From NCBI RefSeq assembly GCF_003063475.1, contig NZ_NESP01000001.1, positions 2,046,001 through 2,110,000 of the forward strand: 64,000 nucleotides of DNA. The letters run 5' to 3'. The translations under genes were made by a program, and so were the position numbers. Positions within the stretch are counted from its first letter, which is position 1, and the number at the start of each line of letters is the position of its first letter. The DNA comes from Limnohabitans curvus. Lineage in GTDB: Bacteria > Pseudomonadota > Gammaproteobacteria > Burkholderiales > Burkholderiaceae_C. Shown here one piece after another: positions 26,472 to 34,053 of this stretch. The notes under the pieces are model-generated. The model had not been told where the DNA came from and made no database searches. It worked only from the letters and a program-made list of their open reading frames with translations.

Positions 26472-28133
26472 ATGGTTTGGCAACAGGTCTATGACCCGTT
26501 TAACAACATGGTGGTGTCCACCTTGTTGGCGGCGATTCCCGTGGTGGTGATGTTGGTGGCCTTGGGCTTCATGCACATCAAAGCACACATCGCTGCAGGT
26601 TTGGGTTTGGTCGCAGCCGTGGCCGTGGCCATCTTGGCTTATGGTATGCCCGCAGAGATGGCCGGTAAGGCTGCGATGTACGGTGGCTTGACGGGCTTGT
26701 TGCCCATCGGTTGGATCGTGTTGAACATCATCTTCTTGCAACAAATGGCCGAGCAAAACGGCAGCTTCAAAGTGTTGCAAGACTCTTTGTCGGGCATCAC
26801 CGATGACCGCCGCTTGCAGTTGCTGTTGATCGCGTTCTGTTTTGGCGCGTTCTTCGAAGGCGCTGCTGGCTTCGGTACACCCGTGGCGGTGACGGCTGGT
26901 ATTTTGATTGGCTTGGGCTTCTCGCCTTTGGCTGCTTCTGGTTTGAGCTTGATTGCCAACACCGCGCCTGTGGCGTTTGGTGCTTTGGGCACGCCCGTGA
27001 TCACGCTGGCCAAAGTGCACGGCTACGACTTGATGGAAGTCACCGCGATGATTGGCCGTCAATTGCCTTTCTTCTCGTTGCTCGTTCCGTTCTGGTTGAT
27101 CTGGGCCTTTGCCGGTCGCAAAGCGATGATGGAAATTTGGCCCGCCATTTTGGTGACGGGTTTGTCGTTTGCGATTCCTCAGTTCTTGGTGTCTAACTAC
27201 ATCGGCCCAGAGCTGGTGGACATCATTGCAGCCATCGTGTCGATGACCAGTCTGATCTTGTTCTTGCGCGTGTGGCAACCGAAAACCATTTGGACTTCCA
27301 CCTCGCTCAAAGGCCACGAAACCGACGGCGGCGAAGCCAAGCCTGCATTGCCTGTGACGCACTACACACGTGCCGAGCTGGTGCGTGCTTGGACACCTTG
27401 GGCGATCTTGTCTGTGTTTGTGTTCATCTGGGGCTTGCCACCGGTGAAGGCCTACTTCAACAGCATCTGGGCGCCTGCATTCCCCATCGAAGGTTTGCAC
27501 AACTTGATCGAGAAGATGCCACCCGTGGTGCCTAACCCCACCAAAGAAGGTGCGGTCTACACACTGGGCTTGTTGTCTGCGACCGGCACTGGCATTTTTG
27601 TGTCGGCCATCGTTGGCGCTTTGGTGATGAAGTACAAGCCCACAGAAATCGTGCGCGCTTATGCACGCACTTTCTGGTTGGTGCGTTACTCGCTCTTGAC
27701 CATTGTGTTGATGTTGGGCTTGGGCACGTTGACACGTTTCTCTGGCACGGACACCACCCTCGGTTTGGCATTTGCTAACACGGGCGTGTTCTACCCCTTC
27801 TTCGGTACCTTGATGGGCTGGATTGGTGTGGCCATGACCGGTTCTGACACTGCATCGAACGTGTTGTTTGGTGGCATGCAAAAAGTAGCCGCTGAGCAAT
27901 TGGGCCTCAGCGCCAACTTGATGGGCGCAGCCAACAGCTCAGGCGGTGTGATGGGCAAGATGATTGACGCACAGTCCATCGTTGTGGCCTCTACCGCAAC
28001 CCGTTGGTTCAACCACGAAGGCGACATCTTGCGCTATGTGTTCTTCCACTCGATCGCACTGGCTTGTTTGGTGGGCTTGTACGTGACGCTGCAAGCGTAC
28101 GTGTGGCCTTTCCACTTGATGGTGGTGGGCTAA
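26472..28133 (+). CDS. lldP: L-lactate permease
   Basis: 553 residues starting at the ATG at 26472 after AGGAGA; the 17 codons upstream in frame are not needed. It begins MVWQQVYDPF like other LctP-family proteins and has about 12-14 membrane helices. Conserved parts include FGAFFEGAAGFGTPVAVTAG, SLIANTAPVAFGALGTPV, and GSDTASNVLFGGMQ near the end. It imports L-lactate, D-lactate or glycolate with protons. No lactate dehydrogenase gene is next to it; the facing FCD regulator is the likely repressor. Two hairpins follow the stop codon. Confidence 0.96.
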   Translation: MVWQQVYDPFNNMVVSTLLAAIPVVVMLVALGFMHIKAHIAAGLGLVAAVAVAILAYGMPAEMAGKAAMYGGLTGLLPIGWIVLNIIFLQQMAEQNGSFKVLQDSLSGITDDRRLQLLLIAFCFGAFFEGAAGFGTPVAVTAGILIGLGFSPLAASGLSLIANTAPVAFGALGTPVITLAKVHGYDLMEVTAMIGRQLPFFSLLVPFWLIWAFAGRKAMMEIWPAILVTGLSFAIPQFLVSNYIGPELVDIIAAIVSMTSLILFLRVWQPKTIWTSTSLKGHETDGGEAKPALPVTHYTRAELVRAWTPWAILSVFVFIWGLPPVKAYFNSIWAPAFPIEGLHNLIEKMPPVVPNPTKEGAVYTLGLLSATGTGIFVSAIVGALVMKYKPTEIVRAYARTFWLVRYSLLTIVLMLGLGTLTRFSGTDTTLGLAFANTGVFYPFFGTLMGWIGVAMTGSDTASNVLFGGMQKVAAEQLGLSANLMGAANSSGGVMGKMIDAQSIVVASTATRWFNHEGDILRYVFFHSIALACLVGLYVTLQAYVWPFHLMVVG

Positions 28134-28141
28134 TCACCCTC

Positions 28142-28160
28142 GCTGAGGCCAAGCCTCAGC
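28142..28160 (+). terminator. Hairpin after lactate permease
   Basis: GCTGAGGC (28142-28149) and GCCTCAGC (28153-28160) form a perfect stem just after the stop. There is no T-run; the stronger terminator follows immediately. Confidence 0.5.
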
Positions 28161-28167
28161 CTTGATC

Positions 28168-28200
28168 AAAAGCCGCTGTTTTCGGACAGCGGCTTTTTTT
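28168..28200 (+). terminator. Rho-independent terminator of lldP
   Basis: AAAAGCCGCTGT (28168-28179) and ACAGCGGCTTTT (28186-28197) pair perfectly around TTTCGG; the T tract is seven long. Confidence 0.93.
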
Positions 28201-28305
28201 ATGTCATTCGCCAATGCCTTGCTGATGCAATGTGCGATGCGCAACAGACATGGTACGGCGATATTTCGACACTCAAAACCCTCATCATTTGTCATTTGGG
28301 TTGAT

Positions 28306-28887
28306 ATGAAAAATATAGTGCGTCGGTTGATGGGCCTCTTCATGGTCATGGTGCTGCTGAGCCTAGGGGCGTGCGGTTACAAAAAATTTGAAAACGATTC
28401 TGCACAGCTTAAAACCACGGGGGCTGAGTTGTTGATCGAGTACCAACGTCGTACGGCGGTGGTGACGAACTTGTTGAATCTGTTGAAAGCCCAACAAGAT
28501 TTCGATCAACCGAAATGGACCGCTGTGATGAACGCCAGGGACAAAGCCATGGCGATAGATGCGGTCCCCGATTTGCTCAACGATGCGCAGAAATTAGAAA
28601 AATATCAGCAAGCTCAAAGTGATGTAACAAGTGCCGTTACCCAACTTTTAGCGGTTTCTGAAAGCAACGCAGAATTGCGTGCTAACCCGACGTTCATTGA
28701 CGTGCAAGCGCAACTGGCCAGCGTTGACAACCGCATCCAAATTACAAGCGAGCGTTACGTCAAGGTGGTGCAGGACTACAACACGGCGGTGCAGACATTT
28801 CCATCCAACATCACGGCGTATGTGTTGGGCTACAAAGAGCGACCCTATTTCACGGTCGATGTGCCGAGTCCTGATCGTCCCAAGTGA
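28306..28887 (+). CDS. LemA-like lipoprotein
   Basis: 193 residues from the ATG at 28306; an in-frame reading from 28162 runs through the lldP terminator and is not credible. The N-terminus is a lipoprotein signal (LLSLGACGYKKFE). The rest is predominantly helical, with QRRTAVVTNLLNLLKAQQDF, SDVTSAVTQLLAVSESNAELRANPTFIDVQAQLASVDNRI, and YVKVVQDYNTAVQTFPSNI, the LemA-family pattern. LemA proteins are membrane-attached and of unclear function. It appears monocistronic. Confidence 0.85.
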   Translation: MKNIVRRLMGLFMVMVLLSLGACGYKKFENDSAQLKTTGAELLIEYQRRTAVVTNLLNLLKAQQDFDQPKWTAVMNARDKAMAIDAVPDLLNDAQKLEKYQQAQSDVTSAVTQLLAVSESNAELRANPTFIDVQAQLASVDNRIQITSERYVKVVQDYNTAVQTFPSNITAYVLGYKERPYFTVDVPSPDRPK

Positions 28888-28914
28888 GGGGTTGCCTGTT
28901 CAGATGGGCAGGTT

Positions 28915-29529
28915 TTAAGCCTTGGGGCGCCACATGTGAAAGAGTTGCTCTGGTCCGATGGTGAAGTAATCGGCAGGGCCGCCACCACGCAAAATATGGC
29001 CTGCGCTGGCGGTGTCATAAATGCCATCTTTCAACAAATGATCGGCAATGTGAATGCCCACCACTTCGCCTAACACCAACCATGTGGGCACTTTTTGTTT
29101 GTCGAGGCCTTCGAGCTGAATAATTTGTGTGCTGCGGCATTCAAATGACACGGGGCTCTCTGCCACACGCGGCACATCCACCACGCGTGAGGGTGCTGCG
29201 GTCAAACCTGCCAACTCAAATTCGTTGACCTCGGGGCCAACGGGGGCACAGGTTTGGTTCATGGCTTCGGCGAGTGGGCGTGTGACGAGGTTCCACACAA
29301 ACATGCCGTTTTCTTGCACATTGCGCAGCGAGTCTTTGGGGCCTGTGCTGGAGAAGCCCACGATGGGCGGCACGTAGTTGAAGGCCGTGAAGAAGCTATA
29401 GGGGGCGAGGTTCAAAACCCCCTCGTTGCTGCGGGTGGAGACCCAGCCGATGGGACGTGGACCGACGATGGCGTTGAAGGGGTCGTGGGGCAGGCCGTGG
29501 CCTAGGCGAGGTTCATAAAAATGCGTCAT
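28915..29529 (-). CDS. Flavin reductase-like FMN-binding protein
   Basis: 204 residues of the DIM6/NTAB flavin-reductase-like family: DPFNAIVGPRPIGWVSTR near the start (FMN phosphate contacts), then NLAPYSFFTAFNYVPPIVGFSS and VWNLVTRPLAEAMNQT, ending with a beta-barrel region (VLGEVVGIHIADHLL). Members reduce flavins or act as oxidoreductase components, and many are uncharacterised. No monooxygenase partner is adjacent. It is downstream of the ion-channel gene on the same strand across a 57-bp gap with a hairpin. Confidence 0.85.
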   Translation of the reverse strand: MTHFYEPRLGHGLPHDPFNAIVGPRPIGWVSTRSNEGVLNLAPYSFFTAFNYVPPIVGFSSTGPKDSLRNVQENGMFVWNLVTRPLAEAMNQTCAPVGPEVNEFELAGLTAAPSRVVDVPRVAESPVSFECRSTQIIQLEGLDKQKVPTWLVLGEVVGIHIADHLLKDGIYDTASAGHILRGGGPADYFTIGPEQLFHMWRPKA

Positions 29530-29554
29530 AGCGATACGTTAAACGCAAACATGC

Positions 29555-29574
29555 AACCCTGCTGTCGCAGGGTT
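29555..29574 (-). terminator. Hairpin after two-sensor channel gene
   Basis: AACCCTG (29555-29561) pairs with CAGGGTT (29568-29574), 13 bases beyond the channel stop on the minus strand. The T tract is short (GCATGTTT). Confidence 0.45.
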
Positions 29575-29586
29575 AACTCACGTCAC

Positions 29587-31191
29587 TCAGCCGTGTTTTT
29601 GATCCAAGAGGTTCAGCACGGCCAGAGCGGCTGTTGCATCACCTTTGCTATGGCTGAGGCTTTGACGCAGTGTGTCAGTGCCGGTGGCTTGGGCAATCAA
29701 ATCCAATTGGCTGACCAAAAGGCTGAACTGAGCCGCCGCCAGTTGTGGATGCGCTGTGGCGTCCAACACCAAACCATTTGCATGTGTGAGGTGTTCTGAT
29801 TCCTTGGCTGCAAATTCGGCTTTCGCTTCTTCGGTGAGGCGTTTGACCTCTTCGTGCGACAAATGCAAACGCTCGGCTTCGGCCACGATGAGTTCACGCT
29901 CTGCGTTGTCGAGCAAGCCGTCTTCGTAGGCCATCATCAGGCGGTGCTTGAAGGCGTCGCGGTCAATGCGCAGTTGGTCGGTGAAGGCCGAGGCCAACAA
30001 ACCGGCGGGGATGGCAAAGATACCAATACCCAGCAAGGCAAGGACGACCGTGAGTGCGCGACCCATGGGCGTGATGGGCGAGATGTCGCCATAGCCCACC
30101 GAAGCCAGCGTGACCACAGCCCAGTAGATGGATTGGGGAATGTTCTCGAACTTGTCTGGTTGTGCGGGATGCTCAAACAAATAACCCAAGCTGGCGGTGA
30201 GCACCACCAATAGCATCATCACAAAGACGGAGGCAAAGATGATTTGCCATTCACGCAGCACCACTTTGTAGAGCGTTTCCATCGCCGAGGTGTAGCGGGT
30301 GAGTTTGAGCATGCGCATCAAACGGAAGACGCGCAAGAAGCGCAAGTCCAAGTGTTGGCTGAACAAGCTCTCCAAAATGAACGGCAAGATAGACAGCAAA
30401 TCAATGATGGCTTGTCCGGTTCGGATGTGCGCCCAATGCGGCATCCGCAGGTGTTTGTACTTTGGGTTCTCTGGCGCAGAGTAAACGCGTGCGATGTATT
30501 CGATGGTGAAGATGGTGAACGCGATCACGTCAATCACCATGAATTCGCTGGCAAAAAGCGCACGAACAGATTCAACGGTTTCAAACACCACACAGGTGAT
30601 GGACAAAGCAATCCAAAACACAATGAAGTTGTCGATGTAGGTGTGCAAACGGCCCGAGTGGCCGGTGGGCTCTAGCATGGCAAACACTTTGGCGCGCATG
30701 CTGCGGCCTTCGTTCAGGACTTGAAACTCTTTCCAAGCGGGGATGAGCTGGCGCGAGAGCTTGAACATCCGTGCCAATCGCAACACCCGCAGCACGCGCA
30801 GCATTTCTACATCCACGTCCACAAAACGTGCAAAGTAAAACGGCGCGATGGCCACCAAGTCCACCAAGGCGTAAAAACTGAAGGCGTAGCGCAAACGTGG
30901 GAAAGACTTGCCTGCAAACTCTGGGTTCAAGTGCGCGGTGGCCAAGCGCATCAGATATTCCGCTGTGAAGATACCAACGGTCACCACGTCAAACCAGTGA
31001 AACCATGCGGCATTGGCGTTGTAGATTTCGGGTGTGTTTTCAATCAGCACCGCAATCACGCTGGCGATGATCAAGAAACCAATACTGCGCTCGACGGTTT
31101 GGTGGAAGCCGTGTTTGAACTCGGGGTCAAACAACCACTTGTAAATCTTGGCAAGTGGCGATGCGTGGGCGTGCGTGGTGTGGGCAGTCAT
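29587..31191 (-). CDS. K+-channel-like protein with two voltage-sensor domains
   Basis: 534 residues. A first four-helix sensor-like domain spans about 35-150 with S4-like arginines (LRVLRVLRLARMFKLSR). A second sensor spans about 185-300 (LRFLRVFRLMRMLKLTR). Then comes a pore with the canonical filter SVGYGD at 364-369. The cytosolic tail (417-455, YEDGLLDNAERELIVAEAERLHLSHEEVKRL is its pattern in parts) is helical and acidic. Usual bacterial Kv channels have one sensor, so this layout is unusual. It is preceded by AAAGGAA and separated from the upstream small genes by a terminator-like hairpin. Confidence 0.9.
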   Translation of the reverse strand: MTAHTTHAHASPLAKIYKWLFDPEFKHGFHQTVERSIGFLIIASVIAVLIENTPEIYNANAAWFHWFDVVTVGIFTAEYLMRLATAHLNPEFAGKSFPRLRYAFSFYALVDLVAIAPFYFARFVDVDVEMLRVLRVLRLARMFKLSRQLIPAWKEFQVLNEGRSMRAKVFAMLEPTGHSGRLHTYIDNFIVFWIALSITCVVFETVESVRALFASEFMVIDVIAFTIFTIEYIARVYSAPENPKYKHLRMPHWAHIRTGQAIIDLLSILPFILESLFSQHLDLRFLRVFRLMRMLKLTRYTSAMETLYKVVLREWQIIFASVFVMMLLVVLTASLGYLFEHPAQPDKFENIPQSIYWAVVTLASVGYGDISPITPMGRALTVVLALLGIGIFAIPAGLLASAFTDQLRIDRDAFKHRLMMAYEDGLLDNAERELIVAEAERLHLSHEEVKRLTEEAKAEFAAKESEHLTHANGLVLDATAHPQLAAAQFSLLVSQLDLIAQATGTDTLRQSLSHSKGDATAALAVLNLLDQKHG

Positions 31192-31230
31192 GATTTTTAT
31201 TTTCCTTTACGCATCACGTGCAAGTGAATA

Positions 31231-31256
31231 AAAAAGGCCCCAATTGGAGCCTTTTG
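31231..31256. terminator. Terminator between DUF4337-like gene and channel gene
   Basis: AAAAGGC..CC AATT GG..GCCTTTT forms a stem with one mismatch. On the minus strand it is followed by at least five T residues; near symmetry means it could act on either strand. Confidence 0.65.
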
Positions 31257-31271
31257 CTGGAGGGGGATGAT

Positions 31272-31844
31272 TTAAATCAAAAGCAAGAAGCCGTTGATGG
31301 TTGAAAAAATACCCAGCATGCCTAAGGCGCATGGCACCCAGAACAACACATGTGCCCCCGTCAGGATGGCCACTGAGGTGAGCACGATGGCAATTTGCAG
31401 CAGGGCTTCTGCGTAGTCAAACCATGGATCTTGTCGCAGTGCGATGTCACGTTCATGTTCGTGCGCTTTGGCCTTTTCCATCAGCTCTTTTTTGCCGTCA
31501 CCCGTTTCTGGTTCGGACTCGTAGCGTGCAATGTTCTTTTCGTAGGCTTCAAGTTTTTTCTCAGCCAAGGCTTTGCCAGCAGGCGAGAACTTGTCATTGC
31601 TGAGCTGGATGCGCAGCTCGTCGGCTGCGATTTTGTAGTCGGTCTGGCGGATGTTTTTGGCTTGGTAGAACGAATAGGCGTTCGATGCCAAGATGTTGTT
31701 GCTCATGCTTTCTTTGGAGGCGTTGTTGCCGCCCAAGCTGGCAATGGCCAAACACATGGCCAACAAAGAGACCAACATGGCACAACGCGTGCGAAACGGA
31801 TCGTTGCCGTGCTCTGGCAATTCGGTTTCTGGAACTTCACTCAT
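31272..31844 (-). CDS. DUF4337-like membrane protein
   Basis: 190 residues from the ATG at 31844, which has AAAGGA upstream; a longer reading from 31892 lacks support. The layout is a cytosolic acidic N-terminus, a helix at about 20-37 (CAMLVSLLAMCLAIASLGG), a polar helical loop (NNILASNAYSFYQAKNIRQT, typical of DUF4337), a coiled-coil segment, and two C-terminal helices (LLQIAIVLTSVAILTG, VPCALGMLGIFSTINGFLLLI). Function is unknown. Ten bases separate it from the 67-residue gene upstream, inside the ion-channel cluster. Confidence 0.75.
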   Translation of the reverse strand: MSEVPETELPEHGNDPFRTRCAMLVSLLAMCLAIASLGGNNASKESMSNNILASNAYSFYQAKNIRQTDYKIAADELRIQLSNDKFSPAGKALAEKKLEAYEKNIARYESEPETGDGKKELMEKAKAHEHERDIALRQDPWFDYAEALLQIAIVLTSVAILTGAHVLFWVPCALGMLGIFSTINGFLLLI

Positions 31845-31854
31845 CTCTTTTCCT

Positions 31855-32058
31855 TTACTCGTGGTGATCTTCTTTGTCTTTTCGTTTGGCAAAAAGTTTG
31901 TACAGAGCCAACACAGCCAGCACCACAGCCACCCCGCACACCACCAACTCGGCCATCGTCAATTTGTGGACAAACTGGTCCACATAGTCGTAGGTCGAGA
32001 GTGGCGTGTAGACGTCGGGGTTCTCTTGCTTGTATTTCTCGTAGGCGCCGTTGTCCAT
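31855..32058 (-). CDS. Small single-helix membrane protein
   Basis: 67 residues from the ATG at 32058. A polar N-terminus (MDNGAYEKYKQENPDVYTP) is followed by one membrane helix (about 36-55, AELVVCGVAVVLAVLALYKL) and a charged tail (FAKRKDKEDHHE). I do not recognise the family. It lies 19 bp after the GWG-filter channel gene and 10 bp before the DUF4337-like gene, so it could be an auxiliary channel subunit, which is inference from position only. Confidence 0.65.
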   Translation of the reverse strand: MDNGAYEKYKQENPDVYTPLSTYDYVDQFVHKLTMAELVVCGVAVVLAVLALYKLFAKRKDKEDHHE

Positions 32059-32077
32059 GATTGCTTTCAGTTGAAAT

Positions 32078-33046
32078 TTACGATTGCTTGTTGGCCGCCG
32101 AAATGTGCTTTTCTTCTTCCATCTGATTGACGATGGATTGCACTTGGTCGTCTGACATGCCAAGCTTGGCTTGCATCATTTTAAGTTTGGCTTGTTCTTC
32201 ATCGGTGACAACGCCATCGGCCAACACAGAACGAACTTCCATCTCATACAACGCTTGACGACGTTCAACTTGAGCGGTGTAGGCCGTGGCCACCACACCC
32301 GTCAGAATGGCGGCCAAAGCAATGGACAAGATTTGCGTCAGGATGACCAACAAAGAGCCAAGGAACGTGACGGGGTCCACATTGCCCCAGCCCGAGATGA
32401 TGGTGATGACAAACCAGTGCATCGCCGCAGGGATGGAGGGAAACACCTCGGGTTGCTCATGACCTTCGATGATGTAAATCAACGAAGAGAACAGCAAACA
32501 GCTGATGAACAGCAAGAACACAGCTGAGGAGAAAGAGTCTTTCTCAGCTTTGACAGCCGCCACCATGTCTTCAAACGCGCTGTTGTAGCGCGACAGTTTG
32601 AAAATTCGCATCAAACGGAACATGCGCAACACGCGCAAATCTGCGCCTGGGAAAAGCAGCTGCAAGTAGAACGGCACGGTGCTGACAAAGTCGATGATGC
32701 CGTAGAAGCTGAACACGTACTCTTTGCGGCCTTGCCACGCGGTACCACCGTTGTGGATGTATTTTTCGCTGTACGACCAAACGCGTAAAACGAATTCGAT
32801 TGAAAACACGGCCACGCTGAACACGTCAAAGGCATGAAACTCGGCCATGAAGGCTTCATGAATTTCAGGAACCGACTCCAAGATGATGCCAACCACGTTG
32901 GCCACCACCAGCAAGGCGATGAAGATTTCAACGAAGTGGCTGTACTTGTCAGGCACTTCACCTTCCATGATTTCGAAGGTGCGACGCTTGATGCGTTGGA
33001 ACGTGGTGAGGGTAGGAGCTGCTGTGGTCATGGTGCGCTCATTCAT
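32078..33046 (-). CDS. Voltage-gated-like channel with GWG filter
   Basis: 322 residues with one sensor domain (helices from about 38 to 155; S4 ADLRVLRMFRLMRIFKLSR) and one pore. The filter region reads ISGWGN at 217-222 in place of TVGYGD: Val to Ser, Tyr to Trp, Asp to Asn. The C-terminal tail (about 275-310) follows the pattern LADGVVTDEEQAKLK...LGMSDDQV. Ion selectivity cannot be predicted confidently. It overlaps the previous channel gene by eight bases if the first ATG is used; the ATG at 33031 is an alternative start. Confidence 0.88.
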   Translation of the reverse strand: MNERTMTTAAPTLTTFQRIKRRTFEIMEGEVPDKYSHFVEIFIALLVVANVVGIILESVPEIHEAFMAEFHAFDVFSVAVFSIEFVLRVWSYSEKYIHNGGTAWQGRKEYVFSFYGIIDFVSTVPFYLQLLFPGADLRVLRMFRLMRIFKLSRYNSAFEDMVAAVKAEKDSFSSAVFLLFISCLLFSSLIYIIEGHEQPEVFPSIPAAMHWFVITIISGWGNVDPVTFLGSLLVILTQILSIALAAILTGVVATAYTAQVERRQALYEMEVRSVLADGVVTDEEQAKLKMMQAKLGMSDDQVQSIVNQMEEEKHISAANKQS

Positions 33047-33950
33047 TGGACGACGATTTGTTTTTGGCGCGCAGCATCATGGCTTCGACTTGTTCATCTG
33101 ACAAACGGTAATGGGCTTGTAGGCGCTTCAGAGTGGCTTGTTCCTCTTCAGACATATTGCCGTCAGAAAAGACTTCACGCAGTTGCGCTTCAAACGCGGC
33201 TTTCTTACGTGCCACTTGGTTAGAGAACGCCGAAGCCACGATACCGGTCATGATGGCGGCCATACACACACCCAAGAAACCGGTGATCAGCGCAATCGCT
33301 TCACCTGCTTTAGTGAGAGGTTCGACGTTGCCGTAGCCCGAGGTGATGGTGACGATGGCCCAATAGATCGAATGGGGGATCGTGCCAAAGAACTCGGGTT
33401 GGTGGTGACCTTCGGCGAAATGCATCAACGAGGCCGACACGATGGTGGCAATGGTCAGCAAAAACACGGCGGAGCCAAACGCTTGACGTTCGGAGTACAC
33501 CGCATGAAACAAGTCTTGCAGCGCTGTGTTGTATTTGGAGAGTTTCAAGATTCGCAGCAAACGCAGCACGCGCAAGATGCGCAGGTCGAGTGCAGGGAAG
33601 AACATGTGCATGTAATGCGGCATGGTGGCAAAGAAGTCCACCAAACCAAACGGGCTGAGCATGTATTCAAAGCGGCCTTTCCATGAACCACCGTTGTCAC
33701 GGTTGTACTTGGCGCCCAGTGACCACACGCGAGCGATGTACTCCACCGTGAAGAACATCACGCTCCAAAACTCCAACTCGTGAAAAAATTCTTTGAATTC
33801 GGCGTGGATTTCTGGGACGGAGTCAAGAATCACCGCAGAACAATTGACCAACACCACCAGGGTGATCAGCCATTCGACGTAGCGACTCGCCGTATGTTTG
33901 GGCGAACCGTCCAAGATTTCCATCAGGGTGTTCTTAAAACCTGTAGTCAT
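33039..33950 (-). CDS. Voltage-gated-like channel with SGYGN filter
   Basis: 303 residues: one sensor domain (helices from about 25 to 145, S4 LDLRILRVLRLLRILKLSK) and a pore whose filter reads TSGYGN at 203-208. GYG is kept, but the preceding Val is Ser and the following Asp is Asn, so K+ selectivity may be altered, as in some weakly selective channels. The tail (FSDGNMSEEEQATLKRL, then YRLSDEQVEAM) matches that of the other three channels here. It overlaps the GWG-channel gene, suggesting coupled translation and possible heteromers. Confidence 0.88.
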   Translation of the reverse strand: MTTGFKNTLMEILDGSPKHTASRYVEWLITLVVLVNCSAVILDSVPEIHAEFKEFFHELEFWSVMFFTVEYIARVWSLGAKYNRDNGGSWKGRFEYMLSPFGLVDFFATMPHYMHMFFPALDLRILRVLRLLRILKLSKYNTALQDLFHAVYSERQAFGSAVFLLTIATIVSASLMHFAEGHHQPEFFGTIPHSIYWAIVTITSGYGNVEPLTKAGEAIALITGFLGVCMAAIMTGIVASAFSNQVARKKAAFEAQLREVFSDGNMSEEEQATLKRLQAHYRLSDEQVEAMMLRAKNKSSSNE

Positions 33951-33991
33951 TGCCTAGCTCTAACGAAGTTGAATGTAATGTCTTAACAAAC

Positions 33992-34021
33992 AAGCGGTCA
34001 CACGGATGGGTGTGACCGCTT
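33992..34021. terminator. Strong hairpin between channel genes
   Basis: AAGCGGTCACAC (33992-34003) and GTGTGACCGCTT (34010-34021) form a perfect 12-bp stem. On the minus strand the following bases are GTTTGTT, so it may be a partial terminator setting unequal expression of upstream and downstream channels. Confidence 0.6.
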
Positions 34022-34053
34022 GTCTCAATGCCTGCTAAGTTAAGCCAAGCGGT

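Noticed and set aside
26388..27899. 503-codon minus-strand open frame opposite the lactate permease
   Set aside because: It is the His/Gln/Arg-rich antisense shadow of lldP, with no family features.
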